Shown here: piece after piece, positions 1 through 9,996 of the stretch
Numbering within the stretch: the first letter of the stretch is position 1
Layout of the letters: each line of letters begins with the position of its first letter
DNA from: Stereum hirsutum FP-91666 SS1
Lineage: Eukaryota > Basidiomycota > Agaricomycetes > Russulales > Stereaceae
Direction: 5' to 3'
Length of the DNA: 64,000 nt
Assembly: GCF_000264905.1 (NCBI RefSeq)
Contig: NW_006763142.1
Location: 918,597-982,596, forward strand
Notes under the pieces: model-generated
What the model saw: only the letters and a program-made list of their open reading frames with translations
Told to the model about the DNA's origin: nothing
The model's database searches: none
Translations under genes and position numbers: made by a program

Positions 1-265
1 TATTATTATATTGATGGGCCTATCCCTGTCGCTCGAACATGATGGGCTGGTCGTATTTTGTGATTTCGTCAAACAATGTACAGGCTGGACTCGGTCTTCA
101 GAGGAATAATAAGACGACGGCGACTGAACGTTTGTGCGAGATGCTGCCTGCATAGCGATAGAGAGAGAGGACGGAATTGTCCGTCAATTTGTGCAAGAGG
201 TTCCAACTTACAATGACCTCAACGAATTCGAAAAACTGTCATCCTCAATCAAAATATTTAAACGT

Positions 266-2344
266 TCAGTCCTCCGAGGTTCGGGCCCAAGGCCCCTCCA
301 CAGGACAGCCCTGCATCTCAGCCGCCATACGGATGACTTCCTCACAGCCCACTACACATGCACACACACACAGAGAAAAATAACAAATGATCAAACGTTA
401 CACGGAGGCTCTCAAACCGAGACCATGAATTTGCAGGAAGACTCACTTGGCGCGTACCGGACGGGTCCCTTTTCATAGACAGTGAGCAATGGAGCACAGT
501 ATGCAGTGGGGCCGGCGTCAACTCACCGTCTCCTCCAACCTGTAGCCCTGCGACATGTACTTGGGACCGGGTAGATCCTCGGCTTTTAAAAGACCAAGGT
601 GAACTTGGAGGTGTTGGAATAGGCGGAAGAGGCCTTGAGGTTCGGGTTTGTACCATGGTTTCGCTTGAAACCTTGGTGACGGTCCATGGGATGGCAAGTA
701 AGACCGGAGAACATGGCTATTGAATATAGTAAACACACCAATCCGGCCGCATGCGCGGGAGTGAGCCGTCATTGGGTGGCTCCTCGAAGTCGTCCCTCGT
801 GAAGAAGAGTCGAGGGGTCCAGCGGGGAAGGAGGAGGTATCGTTGGCATATCGCGATGGAGAGAAGCGTGTAGTTCACGAGGTGATGGATATAACGAGGT
901 TGTTCGGGCAGCCTTTGTTAATAGCAGAATCAAAGTAAGAATAAGAAAGCCACCGCATTAGTATCGGAAAGTCAAATAACAGGTCGGAAGCAAGCTAGGA
1001 ATGGATGAGACAAAGGCTCACATCATGCTCATGCGAACACGATCGGAAAGTAGGCTGATCACTACCCTTCTCACAAAAGCTTGAAGGCCGAATGCTTTAG
1101 GAACGGAGTAGGTTAGTTCGTTGAGTGTGCCTTCTGCGAGCTTATGGTTAGTTTCCGCTGGGACCATGTGGGCTCGTTCGTATTCCTACAGTGGTGGCAC
1201 GCGTGAGTGAGCGCTACAACAAATGCCAATGAGACGGATTGCTGGAGAAGATAAATGCGTACTTCCAGCCATGAATCATACGCTTCCAACGACTCAGGGA
1301 TGTCGTTTATGTTCATGAGGGTGCCGATCTGGCGCCAAAGAACGAATCTGGCCTAATTGGTCAAACGAGTCAGGTCTGTAAGTCATGCAGGCTACGGGAA
1401 AGACGGTTTGAATTCCACCTGGCATTCAAGAGGAGAAAGCCTGCGCCATTCAAAACGTTCCGTCCAGTTCTGCAGCAGTCAGATTAACTGGATTGAAGTT
1501 TGGTAGCACCAAGAATACTTGGACGTACGATCGGCTCCTTGATAAACAAGCCAAGAGTATACAGATAATCGTTGTTGGTCTACAAAGCGATTAAAACCGC
1601 CTGTGGGCATGGCCATGCTGAAGATAGAGTGGTCTGAGAACACTAACGATTGGATACTTCGCGTGCAACCAGTTGACACGGGCCGTAGCAATAAACGCTC
1701 GAGGATCAGGAGAGGAGCCTGAGTCTGCTTTGGCAGACTCTAATCGAGTCGTTGGCGTGATAGGGCAGGCGGTCCAAGTTGCTATATGCCAAGACGAAGA
1801 TCAACACCTGATTAGAGCCAGTATGTATTGGTCTACGCACCAACGATGATTCCTGTCTGAGGTCGAAATGTTAGGTCGTATATCGAAGCAGGAAGATCAT
1901 CAAAATGCTCACATCTAGGTAACGCTTCGACACCGTATCCGCAGCGGTTAGCTCCTTCGACTTTGCAAGTATACTCGATATCGATGGCTGATGTATTCTC
2001 ATCATCAACCCCACTGTTCCATACCACAGTCCGACAGTCGCACTTACATTCGCATACGTCTTGAACAACGCAAACGCAAGAGCATACCCACTCAAGTTCG
2101 GCATATCCCAACTCGATGATAAAAGGACGATCTCCTGCGCCTCCTCCGGGGTCAAGCTGTCGATCTTATGCACGTACTTGCGATGTATGGCTTCGTACTT
2201 TCGCCATCGGGAGAGTCGTACTAGTAGAGCGTAGAACAGGAAGACGCCGGCGGCGATACGGCCTTTTGACGTTCCCGCTGGCGTGATGACAGACTCGCAA
2301 GATTTCAGGATTGGGGCAAGCCAGTTGTTAGAGCCCGAAGACAT
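266..2344 (-). CDS. mpaB/rubber-oxygenase-like (DUF2236) protein
   Basis: At least seven exons on the minus strand can be read in family order. The N-terminal exon has a hydrophobic stretch (AAGVFLFYALLVRL), then LTPEEAQEIV and a segment ending KRYLDV before a GTGAGC donor. Next comes an exon with ARVNWLHAKYPI, the conserved Arg/His region of the family; then NDYLYTLGLFIKEP; LTAAELDG; FVLWRQIGTLMNINDIPES; YERAHMVPAETN; LPEQPRYIHHLVNYTLL; WYKPEPQGLFRLFQHLQ; KGPVRYAP; and a last exon ending GPWARTSED. This matches the ER-bound oxygenase mpaB / latex-clearing-protein catalytic domain, which binds haem-type iron and cleaves hydrocarbon chains oxidatively. The substrate cannot be inferred. The start is the Met before SSGSNN; a Met five codons upstream (2359) is also possible. 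Some junctions, mainly near 1350-1550, are not resolved exactly. Confidence 0.8.
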
Positions 2345-2359
2345 ACTGATCACCGTCAA

Positions 2360-2972
2360 ACCAGAACTGCGAGAGCAACTTGAATCCGCGGTGAGGAGAA
2401 AACCAATAACGGGCGTCAGACAAGTCAGAAACGAGTAGTCATCATTTTTTGGGTGTCAGCAGTGAGAAAATCTATGCGTAGAAATAAAGGCATGCCAGAG
2501 CTCATGACGGTGGTGTTGAAGCGCTCTGCTGATTCTGAGAAACGGCGTCAGCCGAAGGGAGAATAAATGTTTTGGGGCGCCACACTGCGCCACAGGTCAT
2601 CAAACTCTTTAAAATCACCACGACGACTTCTTCGGATACCAAAGAGAATATCGCTATTTTTACCTTGTGTGAGGACGAGTTAACGTTGACGTTCAATCTT
2701 GCCGATCCTGAGGCCGGTCTATTGCAAGCCTAACGGTCCGGGTGCCACACAGGGCACAACCTCTTCGCGGTACAAACCACAACAGCGATGATATACCCTA
2801 TGTCCCGAAACAGGCATGAAGAGGTGCCATATGCAGCCAAAAAAATATGTATATAAATAAGTACACACCAGGTCCAGCAGTCACTAGTTAAGCCTCGGAA
2901 GATCCAAGAAAAACAGTTCATACACAGTTACACACGAAAATAGAATAGTAAAGCAGCCGTGACAGTGCCAGC
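2360..2972. other. Intergenic region, no gene seen
   Basis: Short overlapping open frames on both strands show no domain, no splice-linked continuation and no coding bias. It lies between the 5' end of the oxygenase gene and the 3' end of the MARVEL-like gene. Confidence 0.5.
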
Positions 2973-5400
2973 TTAGCGATAATAGCTCCCAACGCTGTAC
3001 GCACTCTCGCTCACACTCTGCTCCTCACCTGGACTTTCACCACCACTACCACCACTCCCCTGCTGCCACGCCGACGGACCCGCCGCGGAAGGCTTCGTCT
3101 GCCCCGTCCCCTTCCACACCACCTCACCCAGTCCATTCCCGTTCCACAACCCATCCTCGTACCCGCTCACCGTCTTCGCATTGCTCTGTCTGCTCGGATA
3201 TCCACTCGCACTCCCAACGATTCCAGGACTGGGAGCATTATACGCGTCACTGCCGCTCCACCTCGGATACCCTGCATCCCCTCCGATTGCTGATCCAGAT
3301 CCGGCGACCGAACCTCCATAGCCCATGCCCGCGATGTTTGGCGTCGAAGGAGTGTAATATGGACTCAGCAGACCTCCACTGGCAGCGTTGTGCAGAGGAG
3401 TGACCGGCGAGCCCAACGGGATTTCCGTAATGCCCGTCGCAATAGTCCTCCCGTCCTCTCCAATCCCGCCCATCGGCCTCGGAGACCTCGCGAATGGATC
3501 GTCACCCCCATTTCCATACCCATAATCCGCCACAGCGACCTGTACGCCACCACCACCGCCATAGTCCGTCGTCTGGTTCAGATTCGTGTTATAGTTATGA
3601 TAATCCGCGCTCGGATCGAACGGATTCACAGCGAACTGTTCCGCCCCTTTCCCACCAACGATGATCCTCCCATCCGCCAACGTCGTCGTAGCGGCTGCAG
3701 TGTCGGACCCAGCGGGGAGGATCCCACGCCGGATCCCCTTCGTGCTCTTCGATTTCCCCCCGCTCACAACACTCTGCAGACTCCCGCGGAATCCACTCCC
3801 GCCGTTCGCCCACCACCCAGTCGAACCTTTCCTCACCAGCTCGCCTGCGCCTTCGCCTTTTTCGTTCCCTTCCTTGCCGCCATAGAGGGAAGCGGCACGA
3901 GTAGCACGATCGAAGGCTGCGATGCCGCCGGCGCTGACGAACATGTCATTGATTGGGGCGGGGCGGAAGCGGGAGAGAGGGATGCGCCAGATTTGGTTTT
4001 GGTGGGTGCGGGATTGGAGGAGAGTGTAGGTTGTGGTGAGGAGGAAGCAGGCGAGGACTGCGGAGAGAAACAGGGGAGATCCAAAGTAAATATGGCAAAA
4101 TGAGTGATTATGGACGAGAATACGGGAGATAGGCGAGATCGGGGAGAGCAAGGATGGAGGGAGAGGATAGAAAGGAAAGAGGCACGCACTGATCGACCAA
4201 TTGATCCATACTAAGATCTTCAGCGCGCCGACGTCTTTGCACCAAGTGCGTGCAGCGGAGTAACCTATTCACATACCATCCCGTCAGGAAAATCTTAGAC
4301 ATAACAGGCCGTTCATCAAAGAGCAACGGAGTGAATAAACGTACTGGACGGGATATCGTTGCAGTTGGTTGGGATGTTGGCCCAGCGAGAGGTCGAGAAG
4401 GCGTTGAAGGCTACATGATCAAGAGAAACACGGCGTCAGTTCGCTTTGACGAGAATAATGGAGGTATGGTTGCAATGGAAGGTGCCGCTGGGCGCAGACG
4501 AGAGGAAATAAACTGGTGAAAGATTGCGAAACATAAAAAGACCCACCAGTCCACAGGGTGGTCAGCACGCAGCTGACACCAAGCTCGAATGGTGGTCGCG
4601 CGGTGACGGCATTATCGAAACCGACGTCGAGAATAGCCCTGGATCACCACATCACAGCGAAAGACAAAGAGTTAATTTAGCGAGAGTCCCAAATGCAGAG
4701 GGAATGAAGACATGATGGAAACAGCCTGGCGCGCAGGAAAGGGACGGAGGGAGAGTTGGAGACGTACATAATGATAGCGAGAGCAAGTGTGGCGATAGAA
4801 AGACCGAAAGGGAAGAGGTCAGCGGCATCTGGGAGAGAAGGGGGAAAAGTCAGGATTATTCTTGGGCAGATCTGAGAACGGATGGAGACAGAGTCCAGCT
4901 AGGCTTCTAGACTTCTGTGGTGTATGAAGTGGTCGATATGCTCTTCGTGAAACAGAGATAAATTGTCATCCCAAAATCACGTATCTGACTGTTCGGGGCC
5001 GCTGTAAGACCACGATGGTGCCACGTCTCTTGCTTTCCATGCCACCTGAATTCAGATGGAAACTGCGGAGTACCAGGACGTGGGAGAGGCAAACCCGAAC
5101 GATCGGCATACCAGGAGAGGATAGTGGGGTTCCCGTCCACAGGGTACCCAACACTAGAGTCATATTGAGAGAAAGAGAGAGCAGCGAATAAACTCACAAT
5201 AAAATTCCTGCCAGATATTCACGCGAGCAGCAAAAACGACAACAGCAACGTTCGCAGCGATAATCAAAGCTGCGTACATGGTACCCCACATCAATACATC
5301 GTAACCTCAATTGAAAGACTGAACAGAACGCACCGTAAAAGAGAAAAACAGCCCGGGCGAGGGAGGAGAATTTAGGCCGTTCGTATGCTGTATCGTTCAT
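2973..5400 (-). CDS. MARVEL-like four-TM membrane protein with Gly/Ser-rich tail
   Basis: Short exons encode successive membrane segments, and a long last exon (to about 4070) encodes a cytoplasmic tail. Exon 1 is MNDTAYERPKFSSLARAVFLFY, joined to ALIIAANVAVVVFAARVNIW (TM1). Next come DAADLFPFGLSIATLALAIIM (TM2), an exon with ARPPFELGVSCVLTTLW (TM3), AFNAFSTSRWANIPTNC, then ARTWCKDVGALKILVWINW and SPLFLSAVLACFLLTTTYTL (TM4). Two Cys in the loop before TM4 (PTNC, TWC) fit a tetraspan MARVEL-type fold. The tail of about 340 residues is low-complexity, rich in Gly, Ser, Tyr and Pro. The assignment rests on topology and my recollection of similar basidiomycete proteins; function is unknown, perhaps membrane organisation. 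The start is the first Met of the first membrane exon. Confidence 0.72.
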
Positions 5401-6461
5401 GTTGCTCTTGCGCTTGTCGTCTTAATAGATAAAAAGAAATGGTGGCCACTGCGATGTGGCCGAAGACCTCGAAAAAATGAAACAGGAACTAGAATTATTG
5501 TGACACCCGGTACAGCAGATCGACGCTTGAAGGCAGTCGAATGAATTGCAGTAAGTGGGACCAAAAACGAGCACGGCCAGAAAAAAAGAAGGTGAAGTGA
5601 AAGGAAGGGAATGTCGAAGAGAGCGAAAGGGAGAAGGGAGAAAGGTTGAAAAGGCTACAGCCTCCTGGACTGCGCGCTAGGTATATGATAGGGCCAGTCT
5701 GAGAATGATGGTTGAATGGATCAACGTTGTACAGAGCGACCAGCACCACAAAGAACTCGAGAATTGACCGGGAGCATGAGCGGCTGCGGGATCAGTTACG
5801 GTTGCGAAGGACGAACCGGGGCCTTAGAGTGGGGTTAAGGCTTAGTCCACACAAGGGAGAGCTCTTGAGAGCATATCAGAGAGGCAGCAGCTTGCATTTG
5901 CGATTTATTCTAGCTGTACAGTACTATGAGCAGTATACGGAGATGAAGAACAAGTAGTGCAGTTCGTAAAAGGAACATCATTTGAGTCCGTCGATCAAAG
6001 CCACCGCTGCAGCCCCTGGAGTGAGGTTAAGGCTCACGCCACAGGTAACGGACTCTCGGAAGTGAGCGGATGTGGCCCAACTTGAACCAACTTGAGTTTA
6101 ATAAAAAGTAAGTACCTGACGCAAGTAGCTGATCGGCAATGTGAAGCATTATAGCCTGAGCGTCAGAAATAAATTACATGGGATTACGCGCAAAAAGTAT
6201 ACAAGAGAGATGGATTAGTCCACGACGTTTGGGTCTTTATTGGCAATTGGTGAAGCATCTCCTTCACTGCCAACCTCCAGAGACTCAAAATGGGGGTAAT
6301 ACGGGCAAGAGGATTGTCCCGCTTGTCTCATAAGAGGGACTCGAAGGGGATGATGATTCATGGACCGAGCCGCATGATGTTGTCAAGGCTCAAGCACGAG
6401 GTACTAAAGGAGGGTTTAGCGCGTCATTCCAACACAAGGCAAGGGTCACCATAGTCGAAGA
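5401..6461. other. Intergenic region with 3' flank of the tandem array
   Basis: No gene is visible. A GGGGTTAAGGCTTA-type motif occurs near 5830 and again near 6020. From about 6195 to 6420 the DNA resembles 7385-7560 downstream of copy 2 (shared GGTGAAGCATCTCCTT / GGTCAAGCATCTCCTT and AGAGACTCAAA), so the duplicated unit of the neighbouring array includes about 250 bp of 3' flank. Confidence 0.55.
6053..6081 (+). repeat. Left direct repeat bounding the tandem array
   Basis: A 29-bp sequence beginning CTCTCGGAAGTGAGCGG and ending GTGGCCCAAC recurs in the same orientation at 9351-9379 with two mismatches. The two copies bracket the three-gene array. Confidence 0.7.
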
Positions 6462-6948
6462 CTAACCTTCTTCGTGAATAGGAAAGCGAACCTCGCTACC
6501 TAGACAGCAAAAAAACTCCATCCTCGATTGATGAAAACAGCCATCCGTTATCGCGAGGAAATTGTCTCTGGCTGAGCGGTCAAAGTCGGACTCGACATAG
6601 CAGGCTTTCTTCGTCACAGGATCACGCGCGACGACTCGAGTTTGCAAGCCAGTAACACGAACAGAAAGACCATTTTCCCCTGGGATTTCTGCCCCTGGTT
6701 CGGTCAGCAGCGTCAATGTCGTGAAGTAATATGAGGGTTGACGAAAAGTGAAAGGATGAGCACATACATTGTGGCCATGGCATGTAGCCGCGCTTAACTC
6801 TTTCTGGCCATTGACCAATAGCCCAGTCTGAGAACCTCTGGTGAGCCAAGGTGTCATCGATTTTCTCGTCGTCGAACACCAGACCCTTCTTCTCAAGAAA
6901 AGCGGCAACATCGTCGTGCTCAAGCTTGTAGCCTGCTACCCAGTACAT
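6462..6948 (-). CDS. Small unknown protein, tandem copy 1 (intact)
   Basis: Two exons. Exon 1 (6948 to about 6768) starts MYWVAGYKLEHDDVAAFLEK, continues through FDDEKIDDTLAHQRFSDWAI and GYMPWPQ, and stops at a GTATGT donor. Exon 2 begins after an AACCAG acceptor near 6697 and ends with VRFPIHEEG and a TAG stop. The product is about 135 residues, acidic, with no signal peptide or membrane segment. I do not recognise the family. Two further copies lie upstream on the same strand at 1.12-1.16 kb spacing. This is the only copy whose frame, donor and acceptor are all intact. A canonical TATA element lies about 150 bp upstream. The start is the Met that aligns with the first Met of copies 2 and 3; an in-frame Met at 7002 would add 18 residues not shared by the paralogues. 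Confidence 0.65.
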
Positions 6949-7095
6949 ATCTACGGGAGAGTTGGTAAGTTTGGAGCAGCCAGAGATAAACAATTCAAAC
7001 ACACTACTGATTTAATTGATGGGTTAGTATGAACCAACGTAAAAGTGGGGAGATTGTGTGAAACTTAGTTTACTTAACGGAAGTGGCGGGTCGAG

Positions 7096-7103
7096 TTTAT
7101 ATA
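7096..7103 (-). promoter_or_regulatory. Putative TATA box of copy 1
   Basis: TATATAAA on the minus strand, about 150 bp upstream of the copy 1 start. The equivalent site of copy 2 (8258-8265) is the weaker TATACAAA. Confidence 0.5.
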
Positions 7104-7136
7104 GCTTCCCTTCGGCGACTTCCGAGAAAGCGGAAC

Positions 7137-7169
7137 CTATTGTTCCGACACGACGGCGACGGCGAACTC
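7137..7169. repeat. Conserved upstream block of copy 1 (repeated at 8297-8329)
   Basis: A 33-bp block with TTCCGACACGACGGCGACG is present 190 bp upstream of the copy 1 start. It recurs with one mismatch 185 bp upstream of the copy 2 start. It shows that promoters were duplicated with the genes and may hold a regulatory site, since it is better kept than the broken copy 2 coding exon. Confidence 0.6.
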
Positions 7170-7623
7170 GAAACTTTCTCAAAGCTTGACCATCGCTGTA
7201 CTGTGGCGTCAACTCTGAAGCAAGCGCAAATACTTCGAGTAAAAGTAATCACTACTTTAAACAATAACTTGAACAAAAGCCCCCGTTTCAAGCGCAATCT
7301 GACAATCAGTTCGGGTGCCAGCGTGGAAGTTGCAACTTGGTTGCAACTGTTTGTTGCGAGTTGGCGTTTCTAATATTGTTCGCAAAAATATACAAGACAG
7401 ATCGGTCAGTTCACATGATGTTTGGGAACTTCGTCAAATGGTCAAGCATCTCCTTTATTGCCACCCTCGAGAGACTCAAATTGGCAAAGCACGACGAAGA
7501 ACATAGCAGTGAAGGGATGGTGATAATTTATTGTCCGAGCCGCACGTTGCTATCACCGGCGAGGGACTAAGTAATAGACGTAAAAGCCCAACATAAAACA
7601 ATACGGCAATCTTAAGTCGGAGA

Positions 7624-8112
7624 CTAACCTTCACGTTGAATAGGAAAGCGAACGTTATAAGATGGGCAGGTATAAAACTTCATCCTCAAATATTCGAAAG
7701 ATTTCTCCGTCATCTCGATAAACTTGTCTCTGGATGAGATATCAAAGGGGGTCTCATGAAGGGCCGGTTCCTTCCCAGCTTCCGGCGCGGCGACAACTCG
7801 AGTTTGCAAGCCGGTAACATAGTAACTTCTGTCTCCGTCTTTGCGTTCCGCATTTGGTTCAACCAATAGCATCAATGGCTGTGAGGCAACATGGACTTGG
7901 AGGATAACGGGCGAAAGGATGAGCACTCACATTATGGCCATGGCACAAAGTCTCCCACAGGCTTTCCTAAGCGTTGAGCTATAGCCCACTCTTTGAACCT
8001 CTGCTGAGCCTCGTCGTCGTCAATTTCATCGTCTGGTAACACCAACTGCTTCTTCTTTAGAAATGGCAACATCGTCGTGTTCAAGCCTGTAACCTGCAAC
8101 CCAGACGGCCAT
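7624..8112 (-). pseudogene. Small unknown protein, tandem copy 2 (broken)
   Basis: It aligns with copy 1 along both exons: exon 1 starts MAVWVAGYRLEHDDVA and exon 2 ends VRFPIQREG and a stop. Three lesions are visible. (1) Two bases are missing after the DDVA codons relative to copies 1 and 3, shifting the frame to an early stop. (2) The codon before the splice donor is TAA where copy 1 has CAA (PWPQ becomes PWP-stop). (3) The acceptor reads AACCAA where copy 1 has AACCAG. Exon 2 alone stays open for about 75 codons, so decay is probably recent. A sequencing error could explain one lesion but not all three. Confidence 0.65.
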
Positions 8113-8728
8113 ACTACTTAAGGATCTACAGGTCCAGTGCAACCAGAGCACAGAGATTCAGAACGTAGTACTAGTTCGGTTGATCAGTTGGTCTTAACCG
8201 ACCCAAAAGTGGGGGATTGGATGATGGTCGACGGGCAGCGCAGATGTTTGGGTCGAGTTTGTATACTTACGTGCGTTCTCTTCGGCACCATCCGGGCTAT
8301 TGTTCCGACGCGACGGCGACGGCGAACTCAGAACCCCCAGCTCGAGTTTGATCGTTGATACAGTATGCTCTGGCGTTGACTGTGGAAGAGGCCAAAATGT
8401 ACCGAATGTAGACAGGGGCTACAAGAGCATGAACGAAATATCCATGCCATTACAAGCGCCATCTAATCAACATTTCGGGTGGCGTTCAGGCCAGTTCGAG
8501 CAAGCGCTTGCTAGTACATATATGTCCATGGCATCCGCCACCGAGCACAAACCGAAATTTGAAGAAAGAGTGAAAGGATTATACTAATCGACTGAGTTAT
8601 CAGAAAGGCGTCGTACTGGAGGGACTGGGAGGAATGATTCGTAAACCCAGCCTTCGCACGATCAAGCGCGAGGTACTAACGATGGAAAGTTCAGCATGTC
8701 TGCGGATATTAATAGTCGTAGTTAACGA

Positions 8729-9236
8729 CTAACCTTCTGGGTGAACAGGAAAGCAAACCTCTCTACGTGGACGGCAAAATTCTATCCTCGATTGGTCAAA
8801 ACAGTGATCCGCAATCGCGAGGACTTTATCTCTAGATGAACGATCGAAGTCGGAATCCTGAAAGCAGGCTTTCTTCGTAACGGGATCGAGCGCGAGAACT
8901 CGAGTTTGCAAGCAAGTAACACAGCTCTCTCCCTTGTCTGGAAGCTTTGCCCTATTTCAACCAGCAGCGACATCAGTCCCCGTGAAGCATTGGACAGAAC
9001 GGGTGATGAAGTGTATCTAGAGTGAAGAGCTTGAGATGGGCACGCACATTGTGGTCATGGCATACCCGGCGCGCTCGGGTCTATTTGAGTGCTGAGCGAT
9101 AGATAGCCCACTCCAAGAACCTCTGGTGAGCCACAGTGTCGTCAATCTCCTCGTCTGGTAACACCAGGCCCATCTTTCTGAGAAAAAAGACGACGTCGTT
9201 GTGGTTGAGCCTGTAGCCTGCGACCCAGGCGGACAT
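8729..9236 (-). pseudogene. Small unknown protein, tandem copy 3 (frameshifted)
   Basis: Exon 1 starts MSAWVAGYRLNHNDVV and matches copy 1 through PDEEIDDTVAHQRF. At 9098-9106 the plus strand reads GATAGATAG; compared with copies 1 and 2 this is a 4-bp tandem duplication. It shifts the frame inside the conserved EWAI region and leads to a stop within eight codons, while the original frame continues as HSNRPERAGYAMTTM. Donor (GTGCGT), acceptor (AAATAG) and exon 2 (ending VCFPVHPEG) look usable. One frameshift is the only clear lesion, so a sequencing error or a functional truncated product remain possible. Confidence 0.6.
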
Positions 9237-9996
9237 ATCCAGTGTTACGAGAGTGAACCGGCGGGTTGGTGATCAAGAGACACGAGTTGATCGGAACTGA
9301 ACGAGGCAAGGCCCTAGTGCGCTGGGGTTAAAAGGCTTTCATTTAGACCGCTCTCGGAAGTGGACGGATGTGGCCCAACAAGACCCGGTCATTTATTGAA
9401 CGAGAAGGATCAGAAAGAACATGCTCAGTAAGCAAGAAGGAAAAGGATGGGGGAATGCGGATGTGGAACTATAAATCACAGGACAGTCGCAAGACTCTTC
9501 CTATATTGACGGACAGCCAGCAAGCGGCGGAAGCCCGAAATATCCATCTCCTTTGCGGAGGGTTATGACGGCATGAGAAAGGCATGTTAGGACTGGACTA
9601 GCTGAGGATACGCGGAGAACTATGAAGTATGAGGGACATGGAGGAGCATGGAGGTCGTTGTAGAGTCCATAATGAGTCGGGTGGCACCCAATCCGCCGAG
9701 AGCCAATGATCCTGTCGGAAACAAACGGGTGTGGCTCGAGGGCCGCTTATTCGTCGGAACACAGCCAGTAGGCGGCTCTGTTCCATTTACAAATGAACCG
9801 GACGGACGCTGATTGGGTGATGCGGTGGATATCGTTGCAGACGATTGGGACGCTTTGCCAGCGCCGAACGCGTCGCGCTGATTCGGCCAGGACCGGGACC
9901 ATTTCATAAAACTTCACAGAGCTCTCGCCGTCATCTTCATCTTTCGCCCGTCCCCCGACTCCTTGCCCGCCCTCTCTCCCGCCCTCCAAAGCCATC
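9237..9996. other. Intergenic region holding right direct repeat and NADH dehydrogenase promoter
   Basis: It contains the second copy of the 29-bp direct repeat (9351-9379). The 3' part is C-rich on the plus strand just before the ATG at 9997, typical of a fungal core promoter. No gene is visible; the minus-strand open frames here lack support. Confidence 0.5.
9351..9379 (+). repeat. Right direct repeat bounding the tandem array
   Basis: Same orientation as 6053-6081, 27 of 29 positions identical, preceded in both places by a GGTTAA-AGGC-type motif. Confidence 0.7.

Noticed and set aside
3390..4103. Plus-strand open frame of 237 codons
   Set aside because: It is antisense to the Gly/Ser-rich tail of the MARVEL-like gene; biased codons there keep the opposite strand open.
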